This document shows, piece after piece, positions 13,101 through 26,900 of a DNA stretch of 64,000 nt. The notes under the pieces are model-generated. The model was given only the letters and a program-made list of their open reading frames with translations. It made no database searches and had not been told where the DNA came from. The stretch is from assembly GCA_037013685.1 (NCBI GenBank), contig CM072884.1:98684048-98748047 (forward strand), read 5' to 3'. Each line of letters starts with the position of its first letter. The first letter of the stretch is position 1. A program made the translations under genes and the position numbers. Source of the DNA: Acridotheres tristis (taxonomy: Eukaryota; Chordata; Aves; Passeriformes; Sturnidae).

Positions 13101-16100
13101 TGCTGGAGGGATTTGCACCCTGACCTCTGAGCAGCAGGCATGCCTCTACCCAGGCTTGGGGCACAGGGCTTTCCCACCTCTAACACCACCCATCAGCATG
13201 ACACAATGAATTTCCTATTTTGTGAGGTACCTCAGGACAGACATGATGAGCCAGTGTCTGGAAAACAGCCACAGAGGGGAGAGGTGACAGAGAGCTGCTG
13301 GTCACGTAGGACATGAGCTGTAAATCAGAGTTGAGTGTCAGGGATTTTTCCCTTGGAGCAGCAGAGAGACACCCTTTAGGTTTACTCTGTCAAATAATCA
13401 AGTCTACTTCAGCCTGTGTCAGTGCCTCACGAAGGGAAGACTGAAGGGCTGGGGCTACGTGGGTTCAGAGGGTTGTGTTAAAGATCCTTGCAGGACAGGG
13501 AGGAACAGGCAAAGCAGACATGAAAGACAGCAGTGAGGAAATGTCATGGAATCACTCAGCAAATCTAGAAAACTTGTTTTGATTAAGTTTATACAGAAAG
13601 ACTTAAAGAAAATAGAGAAAAAGAGACCACCAACATAGCAAATCCAAGTTGAGCTAATGGAAAGAAATGAATTTTTATTATTCTAGCAAATATTGGTGGG
13701 GATGTGATTGAAACAACCCACTGAATCTAAACTCACCTCCCCCTTCAGGAAGCTGATCAAGCTCCAAATTTCCCTGCTGGCCTCAGCTCCTCTGAAGGGC
13801 CAACCCAAAGCCTTAGAGATGAACAGTGGGAACATGAAGAACATCAGGAGCAGATCCAGCTCCGTGTGGCTTTGGCTTGTGTCCCAGCAGACACAGTAAA
13901 ATAGAGGAGAAATCAAACCTGTGGAGGCTGGAAGGGGTTGAGACACCAGTGGGGCTCCTCTCTTCCAGCCCTAGCAGTCTGAAAGCAGGGTGCAGAGCTC
14001 TGCCAGGCTGCCTCAGCTCTCTTGATTGGACTTGGAGCCACAAATACATCCACAGGATGATTCATTCCAACAACTTGAAATGCCTTTGTGCTATCAAATC
14101 AGTAGCCCACACTGCCCCACATATTAATTGCTGCTGAGACTCCCCGCCCCAGACACAGTCTAAAATAAGTTTCAAGAGGAAAGCTGGCCACTGCTAACAG
14201 GACAGTTTGCCCCACACCTTCAGGGGCTGTCCCTCAGCAGTGCTGTGACAGACCTAATGCTCTCTCATATCCATGAACACATCTCAGGCTCACAGTACCA
14301 AGCCTTAGCATCCAATCACAAAATGCTGCTGTGACCCTGACGCTCATCCCTCTGTGGAGCAGAAAGGGGATCTTGTCCTTTCACATGACCAATCTTTCCA
14401 CAGAGACCATCGAGAGAGGGCACACAGCTCCCTCAGAGCAAACACCCTGCTTGCTGATGGTGAGCAGTAAGTGATACCACTCCTCCCCAAAAGGGTTAGA
14501 AATTTTCAGTGGGCAGCCATTCCAGCAGCATTGCAATATTCTTTATTAGAGAAGTACTTCTGTGGTACTTAAAATAACTAACTGTCCCTGAAACTAATGG
14601 CACCTAGAAGGTGTCTGTCCTTGGTATTGCAAAAAACACTGTGCTTCATGCACAGAAGTTCCTGCTGAGGAGGAATCAGCATGGCTGGAATTTCAGACCT
14701 TTCTGGAAGAGGTGCATTTTTTATGAAGCCAACCAAATAAACTCCTTCCACAAGCAATGGCATCAAGGCTGAAATGATGATGAGGAGACACAGGGAATGA
14801 ACTGGAGGAAATAGGAAAAGAGGACTGGTTGATCTGCCATTCCTCTAATTGAAAAGTTTATGGATTTTACCGTGGGATGGTTTTCTAGAGACCTACAAAT
14901 TGCAATTGTATTGGCAGGAGGAAAGAAGGCTCTCTAAATGTTTTCTATACCAGATGGGACTAAATAGGTTGTGCCTATGGGAGGAAGGGTGTCCTTTGCA
15001 GGAAGCTATGCTGCCCAAACACTGAGCAGCCAGCCTTCAAACATGGGGGGCATCAGTGGCTGGGGACCATCAGTGTTTCTGAGGGGCTTCCTTCACACAC
15101 AACTTACCTGGCCTTTTGAACACAGCTCAATGAGAAGTGAGAAAAGCTGCCTGAGTTAAAGGTTGCAATTTGAAATAAATTCCTAAAAATACTGGACACA
15201 TATATAACTCTCTCCCACTTCAAACCCATCCCTGCTCACTACCTCCCCATATTTCTGCTAAACCAACCAAAACCAAAAAGAGAGTATATTTCAAGAAAAA
15301 TAAAGTAGCATAATTAAGTAGGTTACCATACACAGCATATTATTCAGGAAATTACAGTGCAGTAACTTACTGTAAAAACATGAGATACATGTGCTCTCAA
15401 TGACTACCTGTATTTGTACCCTTATCCTGTGCCAAATTTGTCAAAAGTAAAATGGAATCCCCCTCCCAGCTGAAGGTAAACTTCCTCACCTTAATGGAGG
15501 ATTAAGAAGTTTCCCCTAGGGCTGTGCTTATGCCACTGTGCTCCTTCTGCCATGGCTCTGTGGGCCTGCCAAGAGCTGAGGATGCTGCTGGATCTGCTCC
15601 CTCCCTGGGAGACAGAGAGACTGATATTAGCAGCAAGTTATCAATGTCACAGCCGCTTTTAATATCTGCTTTAAAAAAAAGACTATTATTGAAACAATGC
15701 ATGTGATCTTAGTTAAAACAGCATTTTTCTGTGAATTTTTATTTCCTCTGAAGTTTATTTCCCTCTCAGCTTATATTGCTTTCTAGGTGCAGTGCCTTTC
15801 ATTGAAGAATATGACTCTCAAGATGCACCATTTGTGTTTATGCTCCAGCCACTTGTAGCAGATACAGTGTAAACATGTCAAAAAGAACTTACTGTCCCTC
15901 CACACAACCAAGAATAAAATCCTTTCAGGATTTCAGGTCCTGACAGCATTTGAACCAGTCTCTTCCATGGCCCAAACTCATGGGTGTATAGCCAGAGATG
16001 GAAGAGACACATTTCTTCTTACGTGCTTATTATTCCCCTCAAAATTAATATGAATGAAAATTAATCAGATCATTCATCAGATCTGAAAAGTTCTGTGTGA

Positions 16101-16223
16101 CACAGATCACATCTGAATGAGCAGTAGCAGATAAAATACTGGTATTTGAAGACAATAGCAAGTTCTCTTTTATAGTATCAGACCTCCTTTTGTGTGCTTT
16201 CCACCAACATTCAAGTAGATGAG
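10191..16223. other. Unique non-coding sequence, no feature recognised
   Basis: No repeat, exon or RNA gene recognised. The AT-rich segment around 10.55-10.65 kb has the low-repeat texture often seen in conserved non-coding elements, but nothing in this sequence alone establishes that. Overlapping open frames of 60-95 codons are unsupported. Confidence 0.55.
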
Positions 16224-16370
16224 TTTTCTTATATTTTATTTGTTTGTTTGTGGGTTTTGTTTGGGTTTTTTTGTTGTTGGTTTTTTGTTTGTTTGTTGGG
16301 TCTTTTTGGTGCTGTTTTGGAGGGTTTTTTGGAATGCTTTTGGGGTTTTTTTTCTGTTTTGTTTTGCCAG
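16224..16370 (+). repeat. T/G-rich low-complexity tract
   Basis: About 145 bp made almost entirely of T and G, with TTTG-type units (tttgtttgtttg) and several GGG/GGGG runs separated by T-runs. The 68-codon frame across it reads as Phe/Leu/Gly/Cys-rich and is a product of the base composition. G-runs are mostly more than 7 bp apart, so quadruplex potential is weak. Confidence 0.85.
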
Positions 16371-17614
16371 AAAAAGCCCTGTAACATGAAAATCATGTGA
16401 AAACTCATCTGATAGTCATCACCTGGGCACTCTCACTGGCAAGGCTGGTGGCACAAGACTGAAACCTTTTTTATGGTCTTGGAATTGTTTTTGGTCTGAG
16501 AGAGAATAGATATGAATTCTATGACAAATTACATGGATCACATTTCAGCTAAGAACCAAATTGTAAATAGTCCCATAGTTCCCATATAATTCATGAATGA
16601 GAAAATAGTTGAACTGTGAAAGTGAAGTTGTGGGTTGCCACATTCCCTTCCCAGTTGTGTTTGACAGCTAGAAGAGGAAAGCATTGATCTTGCTTACAAA
16701 TACAAGACACAGCCTGCAAGAACAGCACAGAGTCTCTAAGCCTGGATGGGAATATTGTCAATTTTCATGGAGCAGTGTTTTCAGTGCTCAACAGTTTGAT
16801 CTTTTGTCCATTTTGGACTGACCTGTTTTGGTTTTTTTTTTAATAATTTTCAGATAACCTCTATAAATGAGGAATTCCTCACCTATGAACACAGAAATAT
16901 AAAAAGCATAAATGACCACAAGATGAGAAACAGATGAAGGACTCTTGAAGCCAAATATTCACATCTCTGTGACAGGGATCCAGCCAACATAAGCACATAA
17001 TTTGCATCTACATTTTTGGCACCTAATGAAATAGTCTTTTTAAAGTAACTACCTAATTTCCCTATTGACAAGTAAATGCCTTTGAAGATCTCCCAAGAAG
17101 ATATGCTCTATGGAGCAGAGGCACCTAAATTTCTCTCTGTCAGATGAATAGGAAACTCTGGCAATATTTGTCTGCTCTCAAGGCACCTATTTACCAGTGC
17201 CTGGTGCCTTTCAGTCACTGACCAGGAAGCCTAAACTTGTTCTAGCAACCACCTCAGCTCTGCAGCCCTCCCTATCTGTTTGCTGAAATAAAATTGTGTT
17301 TAGGATATTGCACGAATGCACAGACATGAAAAACTTTGGCAAATCAATGTTAGTTGTAAATATGTCAAAATTGAACTGCTGAAGAGAGCATTCCAACTGA
17401 TACCATAATGCTCACATGGATTATTCTTTCTTTTCCTTTCACAGCCAAGAAGCTTAAAATACTCAAAAGCATTAATTGAAAGAAGGTGGGTAGACATTAC
17501 TGCCTTTTATGCCTATAGTTGTGTATTTAAATGTCTATTTATGTATTTATAAGACAGGACCCATCAAAATACACACAGACACACAAACGTACAAACTCAT
17601 ATATTCATATTGCT
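16371..17614. other. Unique non-coding sequence, no feature recognised
   Basis: AT-rich, CpG-poor, with no recognisable element. A short acacac-type run lies near 17.57 kb. Confidence 0.55.
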
Positions 17615-17700
17615 GAAATTACATAGCAAGTCTGGAGATTAGACCAGAAATAGAATCCAGATCTCTTGATGCAAAACCTTTTGCTTTAACCATTTGAGAA
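17615..17700 (+). repeat. MIR-like core-SINE fragment
   Basis: The order of elements matches the 3' half of MIR-type core-SINEs: 'cacatagcaagtctgg'-like sequence, then 'ccagaaatagaatccagatc', then 'cttttgctttaaccatt'. Only about 85 bp remains and it is clearly decayed, as expected for an ancient amniote SINE. It is non-coding and immobile. Assignment is by eye to the MIR consensus. Confidence 0.6.
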
Positions 17701-19581
17701 TAGATCCCCCTAGCCTCACAGACTGTCAGATTAAAATGAAAGAGGAAAAGAATCACAGAAACTTCAAATCGAAGCATGAAATTGAAAATCTGTCAGATCC
17801 ATAAAATGAAAATTCTCTCCAAAGGAAAATTCTGACACGATCATATTTTCTCATGAAATTGAAGCTGGAAATAAGGTCATACTGAGGGGAAAAAAAAAGG
17901 AATAATATTAAGAAGAAAACCTCCAGAACAGCCACTTCAGTAAGAGAGTCTGAAGGGTTTTGACAAGTACTGTGTCTAAGCCAAAAAAACCCCAGGGCTA
18001 GATCTTCCACAAAAATCAGAAAACTTAAAGGGACATTGTCAAAGTTGGTAGACCAAACATTTGAGCTACTTTAAACTCAGAGTAATACAGAAGAATTCAT
18101 CTTTTTCTTTATTAAAAAGAACAGCTGAAAGATATTTATGAAGAATATGGTGACATAGTTTGCATATTTATTTTGTAACTAAGGATAACAGGCTTTGCAA
18201 CATTTTTTGCTTGGTTTTAAAGTCTTGCTTACATTGTAGGTTGAAAGATTACTTTCTAATTAAAACTTAGCAATTTTTTTCCTTTGCTCCTACTGAGAAA
18301 GTTAGAGACAAAGTCAAATGAAAAAAAGTAAGTTAAAATGGGACACAGAGGGGGCAGGAGGGGGAAATGTTTATTTTTAAGTGCAGCATGGCATCATTCT
18401 GTTATAAAAATCTGGTGCAAACTGATTTTCTGAAGTGCTGAGAACCTACAGATCCTTTGAATTCATCAGGAGATCTGAGCACTCAGCTGACTCCCTGGCA
18501 AATCAGGCCACATTTCTTCAGCTCCCCAAGTCTTAACCCTGCAAGAATTTCTTCACATGTCCAGTTTAGCATATATGGTTACTCCAGCTGGAATAACTTC
18601 ATGGTGGCTTTGTTGTTGTATGTGCAGAGCTTAGTGGCTGGATATCTAACAGAGATAGCACAGACGTGATTGGCCTGCTTAAAGATGAATAAAGACTAAA
18701 GCCAGCAGTGTGAGGTGATCACTTGGCTCCAGTTAAAGGAGGAAACAGGTACTTAGTGGGCACAGGCCATCCCTGTCAAGCCCAGCACACAAACCAAAGT
18801 TCCAAAGCATTGAGGAGCATGTGTGCAGCCAAACCACTGCAGGAGGTCACCGTGGAGCCCATTGACTTACATGAAAATCCTTCTGGGTTTTGATGTGTTT
18901 GCTGTAGCATTTTCTGCAGCACCTGTAAGGAGGGTCAGTATCTCAGATGTACTTCTCAAAAGCCACCATGCTAAACAAGATTAGACAGGTTTTAAAATTA
19001 CAATATTGCTAAATAATCTGGCAGTATTCAGTTGGTCCAGTTGTTACAGTTGAATTAGTAAATATGCAAAACAGCATTTGCACTGGTTGGTACCTTGTGC
19101 ATTTACTCACATTTTCCTTGTGATCCTTTTCCACTGGCATTTCTAGAGCAACTTAGGTTGTGAGCCCAGTTATACCATAGGGACATTTATATAGGGAAGA
19201 CCAAAGCCTTCATATTAAAATAAGACCTGTGGTGGAAGGTAGCACCTTGGGATTGCAAGGCTTCCATGTCTTTTTTCCTTCTTCCCTGAGAAGAGAGCAG
19301 TTTCCCAGAAGCTTGCCTGGCCAGGAGTCTCTATCTCCACAAGTGGGTCTTTAAAACAGGAGCTGGAGGTTTAAGCAGCCTCCCTATTTCCCATGGCAAC
19401 TTCAGCCTGCAGACATCAAGGGGACACGGATGTGGCTTGAAGATCCATCTTGCTGCACACTGTAGTGAATGTTCAAGTGAAGCAAAGCTGGGCAAGCAAG
19501 CTGGTGTCCATCATGTGCCAGTGGCCAAGGGACAACTGATGGGATGAGTGACATGGACAAAGAGCTGTGAGTGTGTCATCC
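17701..19581. other. Unique non-coding sequence, no feature recognised
   Basis: AT-rich sequence without a recognisable repeat or exon. Short purine-rich runs occur near 17.9 and 18.3 kb. Confidence 0.55.
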
Positions 19582-19626
19582 CTCAGCTCAGCTCAGCTCA
19601 GCTCAGCTCAGCTCAGCTCAGCTCAG
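19582..19626 (+). repeat. (CTCAG)9 pentanucleotide microsatellite
   Basis: Nine exact tandem copies of CTCAG (45 bp) with no interruption. Each unit junction makes an AGCT palindrome. Uninterrupted pentanucleotide arrays of this size are usually length-variable between individuals. Confidence 0.97.
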
Positions 19627-22600
19627 GGAGTACCTCTGAGCATTGAGAAGGATGTCTTCATCTTTTTAAGTTCAAACCCCATTGCCAGCTGTGTGAGAAG
19701 GCAACAGCACTGCCCAAAGCTGTGACTTAGTGAGGTGTTCCAGCAGGAACTCCTTGACCCACAGCAGTGCAGAGACACAGAAATCCACTGCAGGCTTAGC
19801 ACACCGACCTTCTCCAGGGAGTTGAGACAGCTGATACCCATCCCTTTGGTTTCCAGTCTCAGATTCTTATGAGCAAAAGGACATACCTTTTGCCACTGGG
19901 AAAAACTGATGGAAGGGGCAGGTCTTATTCTTGCCTCTCTCAGAGATGCAGGCTTCAGTCAATCACTCGGTGAGAAAGTACTTCCAAGAAAAGATCTCTC
20001 AAGCTTGAAGCTGTCCCACTTCACATGTAATCAGTAAACATTAATTAGGCAAGGAAAAGAAGTAAAAATAACCCCCTCACCATGGAGATTTTTTATGAAA
20101 TTTACAGATAATTTTTTAAAGTGGTGCCAGGATCCTCTTTCTTCTTACCAAATAAATGTCAAATTCTCTCTGATGAGAAGAAGCTATTCTCCTCTGCATG
20201 GTCCATCTCAAGGCAGGGATGAATTTGATTCCCTCAGGCTGTCTGAGGATGAATTGAATGCAGATCTCCAGTATTTTTGGGGTGGTCTTCAAAAACTAAT
20301 TCTTTCCACCCCATCGCTAGAAGGCAGCCATAGAGATCTTCTCCTTTCCAAAGCAACTGCTCATATTCTTTATCCACTCAAGTCTCTTGTTTGGAAAACC
20401 AGGAAAAACAAATGGAAGGTGGGTGCAGAGGAGAGGACCAGCTATAACCTGTGCTACTGCTGCTTCTAAAAAGTCTTGTGAAGGGATCTTACACACAGAG
20501 TTCAGCTTGTGTGTTCCTAACCAGTGCCAGCTGGGAGGATTTCTTTGCTCTGTGAGTATTTGAGGAGAGTGGTTAAGTCCCTGTCCTAGACCTAGCCAGG
20601 CTGTCTTCCTCAGCTGGTGAGCTCTGCATTTACAAACAAACATGGATTCCACCTGAAATGACTTTTCTTCCTCTGTGAGGAGTAAATGATATACTAAAAA
20701 CTGTATTTTTCCCAAATGCAATTCCATCTGACATGGATCAAGACATGGCTCACAATTCACACATCAAATCAAGTCTGATTTGGAGGATAAATTCAGAAAA
20801 GTAAAGAGAGATTTTTCATGAACATTTTTGTATTGTCACCTTTGTTAAACTGGCATTATCTTCCTGCCAACCAAGAAGTGGAGATCAAATGGGATGTCTT
20901 GGTTGAAATAAAAACATAACCAGACATCCATGGTTTGTCAAGTCATGCTGGAAAAATAGCAAAGAAGGACAAGAAAAGTGTAGCTGAGTCTGAAGCCAGT
21001 GAATGCAGAGAAACCTGGATTTTCTAAACTTTAGGAGTATGTTAGGATACACTTCAGTCATGTTGTGACTGTAGTTTAGGTTCTCTTGTAGTAAAGAGAT
21101 ATGAAACAAGTAGCAAAGAAGGTGCTTGGACTTTAAGAAGGTCTTGAATAAAGTTGACTGAGAGACCAAGAGATAAATTGTGCTGAACTTCGGAAATGTG
21201 TTTATTTCATTTTAGTCTGGATCTATTGTTTTTCTCCCCTCTCTCATTTATCACTGGGATCATTTGCATAAAGGTTCACCAGGGACCCCTGCATCGTTGC
21301 CAATGAGAAGCCAGTGGTGCTGTATTCCCAGAGGGATGTGACACATCTTGAGTCCCAGATGATGGAAGAGGAGCAGTGGCACTGTATGTATCCACCTCTC
21401 TGCTGCATGCAGCAGGATCCTTTATGACACTATAATTACTTCTGAGTAATTAACCTCATACCCTAGACACAAGGGAGAGAGCAAGCCTACCATTTAAAGC
21501 TAGGTTTTTAGAAGTACTTTTGGCTTCTGGAACCTTTAGGATTTTCCTGTGGGGGTAGGGATCCCTTCATAGGGAATTTAAGTCTACTGACAACTCCTTT
21601 TTTCTATTTTTCTCAAGGAAGAGGCTGGGAAGCTGTTTATGGGCCTTAGAGGGTCTGTTCATTTTAATGATTTTATTTTCTTTCTTTGAAGAAATACACC
21701 AAAATCCACATGTTGATCTTGACCTAGTGATCAGTATTTAGTCTTCAGTCAGTGAAGTCACTGACTGGGGTGAGTGGGAGCAGAGCTTGCATTATGGTTT
21801 TTATGTAAAATTTCTGTAGTAATAGATATATACAAAATTACTGTATGTGAGTATTTCTTTAAAAATTTTATGCAGTAACGGAAAACACACAACCAGAAAA
21901 CACAAATCATTCTATGTTTTCCTCTTCTGAAACAAAATATGATAATAACTCTTGAAACCTTTGCTCAGTTGAAGAGAAACTTGCTGCTCAGCAACAGGGT
22001 TCCACCATCCAGAATCACAGTCCAGTTGCTTCTGGTGAGAGTGGGGATGACAAAAAGGTATTTAACCCGCTCTGTAGTCAGCAACAGAGTTCAATACTAC
22101 AAGAGTCTAAATATCTTTGGATTTTCAGACTTGCAGCTGCAGAAGCCACGTGGTTGTTGGTCTTGGAGTAGAGCAGCCCATTTGGTCCACAGCCCCTGTG
22201 GTCAGCATGTGCTTCATTTGCTTACAAGAAAAATTGCAGTTCAGATTTGGGGTCTACCAGGAGCCTTGACAGGATCCCGTAGGAAAGCCTGTGGACTCAA
22301 ATGTGGGATTTTTTTGCTACTCTTTGGGGTAACATTTATCACAGGGTAAGCACCTTACCTTGCACCTACCAAGGAAAGTGCCTTGCAAGTGACAATATTC
22401 CAAAGAGGATAGAAATGTATATATTATCCCTCTAGTTGTGGGCACCCCATGGATAGCCACACTTTTCACAGGCTAATCCCACTGCAGCACACACACCCCT
22501 GGCTTCTGTACAGCCACAGTGGCACTGTGTCCTATAGACACATGTGGGAGGATACTGTGGTCTGGAGAGAGCCCACAGAGTTCCACTTCCAAGAATTTCA

Positions 22601-23700
22601 CTTCTCAGTCCTTCAAACAATAATTGCACTCATTGCCAGCAAAGCAAACACTGTGCATGCTCCAAAATGGTAATGGATGTTAGTGCTGGAGATGGCAAAA
22701 CACTCCTTTCATTGGCTCAGGAAAAATAAATGCGAAAATATTTTTGAACTTTTTATCTTAAATTGCCACAGACTGAGAAAAAAATCTTGCCATTTGTTTT
22801 TGTGTGGGTAGACCTCTGTAAATGTCAGGCAGCGAGGAGGTTTCTGCACAGCTGCTGAGCTGAATGAGACTGTTTGAGAGGTCACAACTTCCAGTCCTCC
22901 TGTAGGACTTCAAACACAGGCTCTACTTTTCTGTACAGGGAGCAGATCTTCTAAGCCAAGGAGGCTGTTCACAGTACAGGAGTTTAAACACGAGTGCAAA
23001 CTTCTGCATGACCAGGTCAGAAGTTACTACCTGAGAAATGTGGCTGGTGCATTATAATTAGCAATTGTTAAGGAAAAGGCTTAGAGATACAATCACAGCT
23101 CTAACATCAAGGATTATATAACAAAATAGAGAAAAACGGGGAATTATTTTTCTTCTATTTCTCAGTGCAAGAATTATGAAAGGACTCTACATTTTTTTCA
23201 TCATTGTCCCGCAGTCATTTACAATAATCTCTTGGAAGAATCAAACTAGAACTTCAGTCCTCACAGGAGAAATTTGCCGACTCATGCATTTGTTTTGTTA
23301 TGTACAGTTGATCATGTGGGCTCAAGACAGTGCCACAAAATGAAGTTTACATCTGACCTTTGAAAAGTCAAAGCTAGTTTGGGGAAACTGCATATAAAAT
23401 AGTCAGAAAGTTTTCACAAAGTCTATCCCTAATGCAGGTACTGAGGTGCTAAATCCAGCAGTTACAGTGAGTCTTCTGCATCAGACTCGAGATTCTGTAA
23501 GATGCATTTTAGAATCACCCAGGGGGGAAAACCAACCACGTTTCTTTCCAATGTGGGTCAGAAACACTAATTAGCTGGAATTGTTTCTCATGATCAGTAA
23601 CTCAGCAGTTCTCCTTCTGCCTCCGTTAGAGAATTGAGTTGAAGAGTGGTTGCATTAAAATAGCAACAAACAACATCCAAATTCTAAACAGCAGTCAGGC
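19627..23700. other. Unique non-coding sequence, no feature recognised
   Basis: Holds two of the longer open frames, 20095-20469 (plus, 124 codons) and 21939-22349 (plus, 136 codons). Neither resembles a known family, and the frames on the opposite strand are as long. No repeat or RNA gene recognised. Confidence 0.5.
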
Positions 23701-23950
23701 TTAAATTTATCTCCCGTAGTGCTTCCTTGTGACAGTGGTGATGACAGCGTGGATTAGATAGGGCTGGCACTTCACACCGTGTGTCACTCCTCATTATCTG
23801 ATGAGAGTCCCTGCAAGAGGCAGGTGCTGGGGAATGAAAGATTAGGTGCAGCTCGTGTAATCAGGCTAAATCCCTCACTACCTCCACCGAGCGATAACAA
23901 AATGTAAGCGGCTTTCTTCTTTCCACAAATTCTTCCCCACTTTTGCCCTG
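23701..23950. other. CpG-retaining island, candidate conserved non-coding element
   Basis: About eight CpGs in 250 bp (cccgtag, cagcgtgg, caccgtg, ctcgtg, caccgagcgat, agcggc, cacgag), against roughly one per 100 bp or fewer around it. No repeat signature or convincing exon. It could be an old regulatory element. This rests only on composition. Confidence 0.2.
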
Positions 23951-26900
23951 CTCACGAGTCTGTGGGTGTAATTACCCCAGCTGCAGCTGAGAAACCTCAC
24001 AGCAGAAACCAGCATTTCCAGGATGAAGTAGGTTCTGGATTGCAGACCTGTATTCCAGACAATTTCTGTTCTCCTAGGAATACATACAGTCCTAATCATG
24101 CAGCCTCAAGCCAACCTGCTGAAGTGCCCCTCCCTCCTGTGCAGGTGTTTAAGATTTTCTTCCTCAGTTTCGGTAGATCCTCTTTAATTCTCCCTAATGG
24201 CTCTCTTGCTCTCCAAAAATAAGCAAATGAATTTTGCAAGTGAATGAACATAATGAAAAAGCAAGGTGTGAGGCTTGGAGACATAGACTAGATTTTGACA
24301 CTTGCTGCATTTTTCTAATACTTCTTAGTGTGCTAATCAATGTTTGGCAGTGTGGCTCTTAGAAATTAAGTTCCAGTAATGAGATCTAGCAAACTTCATG
24401 GAAAAAAAACCAGTCATCTTTCAGTGCTAATTACTGATGAGAACTTCTTGGGCTTTTTGCACACTTTGAGAAACAAATCACTCCTCAGATTTTAAATGAG
24501 AACACTGGCATTTTGGAAGAGAGCCAGGTCATGCTGAGTAAGACTCAGACACCTGGCTATGGGAAGGGATTCATATCTGCTAGACACAGAAAAGAAAATA
24601 CATAGCTAGCTTTGGGTAGGAATCAACTACTACTTGCTTCCTTCTTGGAGTGTCCCAGATAGAAGTTTTCTGTGATCACCTCCTCTAGAGAGATACTTGT
24701 GGGAAGCCAGGAAGGTGGCAACTGGAGTCCATGCACAAAATTACAGACCACGGGGAAGTGAATGGGCAAACCCAGAACATTCTGTACTTGCCAGCAGTCA
24801 CAGATGCAGGTTACAGCTGGTGAAATGGCAGGTGTGATAAAAGTAAACATTTCACTGGAAGACTGGGACATTAAAGAGGAAGAGGAGCAGAAAATACTTC
24901 TGTCTATCAAATAAAACCGCCTAAATCCAGTGAGGGAGAAGCACAGTGGTGTTTGGGGAAGGTAAAGAGCAGCACATGGTGGTGGCCAGAGGCATTCAGA
25001 ATGGCTGGCCACAGGCAGCACCTGTGGACACCGCTGCTCTGTTATGCCAACAGGATCCCACACCACTAACCATAAAGTTTAATCATGGCTGGATGAAGCG
25101 CTGGAGGATGCACTGTGGAAGGTTTATGCTGCTGGGAGCTGACCCTCAGGCTCATTTTGGCTTGTTTGTCATAGTAAATGTTTATCTGTAAGACCCACAT
25201 GGCTGCTGCTTGGATAGATGGTTCCCGCCATGCACTGGTGTGACACTGTGGTGGCAGGCAGAAGCTGAAATGCCTGTCTAAGCATGCCAACCTTCCCAGG
25301 AGCTCAGATGTGCCAACAGTCTCTTTCCAGAGACTGAAACCCAGCCAGGTGCTCCTGTTCTCTGCTGGTGTTCTAGATACTTGGCTGAAAGAAAAAAGGA
25401 TGCTCCTGTTTGACACTGTAGAGAGGTAGATAACTACACTTGGTACGGTGTTATGCCTGAGCCATGACTTGGGAGGAAGAAAATTTTTCCACGTCACCCT
25501 GAGTCACCTCATTCCCCATTTAGTGGGCTCAGAGGAACATCTGCCCCTTCCCAGCAAGAGGCCATGGCCTTGTGCTCACTGGGAGGTGGGCAGGATTTGG
25601 CAACAGCTGATGCAAACTTTCCCAGACTCCAGGGAATAACATTTAGTCATACAAAAATCCCAGTTGGTTCCTTCATACTTAAACCCTCACCCTCTGCAGT
25701 TGAAAAGTTAATTTGAGAAAAATGGCTGGATGACAAAGCAAGGAAATATGGCAAAATGGTCTTAATTTTATTTTTAACAATTGTTGCTGTTGAAGTAATA
25801 CTGGACATAACCCTTATTTAGTACTCTACCATTTGAGCCTCATGGTTACAAAAACATGTGTTTCTGTGTACTAAAGATTAAAATAGGGAAAAAAAATCCA
25901 CTACTGGCTGTCTGCTGAGGAATGGGACTTGAGCAAGAAGAATGCACTAAGTGAAATATGTGTTTTTATAAGTGGAAATTTCTTCTTTTTTTGTTTTCTT
26001 GCATTGAAATCCAGTCACTTCTACTCTGCATATTGCTTTTCTGTGTGACAATTGTAACCATGTTGAGTACTTTTAGTGTTGTGCTAATTGCATCTGACAC
26101 ACAAAAAGAACATTCCTTGTTTGGCATTTATTAAATGTCAGTGGTTTTGCAGTCTTGCAACCTGACCCATCAGCTGAACACCTCTGAGCTCCTCTGAACT
26201 CTTGCAAGGCATTAGGCCACTTACTGCAACCTTCTCAAGATAGGAATCTGCCTCTTCTGAATGTGCAATCACTGCAATACCAAAATAATCCAAGCCTTTG
26301 GAAACTAGGCTTAGGCTATGCTCATCAGAAGAGAGGAACCACTTCTGCACTAAGGCATACTTGTTACTGATCAAGCTGAAAACTTACACCTGATACAGGG
26401 AAACATTACTGCTCCACTTTCCTAAAATGTCACATGGAAGTAGGTAGGCTCTTCTGATGACACAATAGTCTTGTTTACAAATTGCAGTTCACCACCACTG
26501 TAGAAAAGCAGACTAGCAAGCAGGCATAGAAATGTCCCAATGTACAAATCAGCAAGTAAAGCCCCTTTTCTACTGTCAAGAGGTGGAATAGGCAGATATC
26601 CACTACTCAGGCCTTACTTCACTGCTATGTAATGATCCTAAAGGTAAATGTTTTTCAAGGATAAGTAATGGAGGTATTCAAAAGCCAGAGTATGGGAAAG
26701 GTAATGGCAGGTTTTGTCTGCACAGGAAGCTAAGTCTTCTCTCCAGGTATAAAAACATATCAGATAAATACACATTTGGCCACTCACAGCTTGAAGCCTT
26801 TCTGCTACTCCAGAGATGTAGTGGGTAGGAAAAACATCCAAGTCTTGAGCACAAGTCACAAAGTGTTCACATGAAAGTCACTTTCAGAATGAGTTGTATG

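Noticed and set aside
16224..16370. G-quadruplex in the T/G-rich tract
   Set aside because: GGG runs are present, but most loops exceed 7 bases.
16194..16400. 68-codon hydrophobic frame that looks like a membrane protein
   Set aside because: It lies on the T/G-rich low-complexity tract; the Phe/Leu/Gly/Cys content is a base-composition effect.
20095..22349. Two long plus-strand open frames (124 and 136 codons) as possible genes
   Set aside because: No recognisable family or motif, no splice support, and equally long frames on the opposite strand in the same area (for example 147 codons at 20317-20760).
24623..25497. Two abutting minus-strand frames (147 and 143 codons) as one gene
   Set aside because: They are in different reading frames, no product is recognisable, and composition does not show coding bias.
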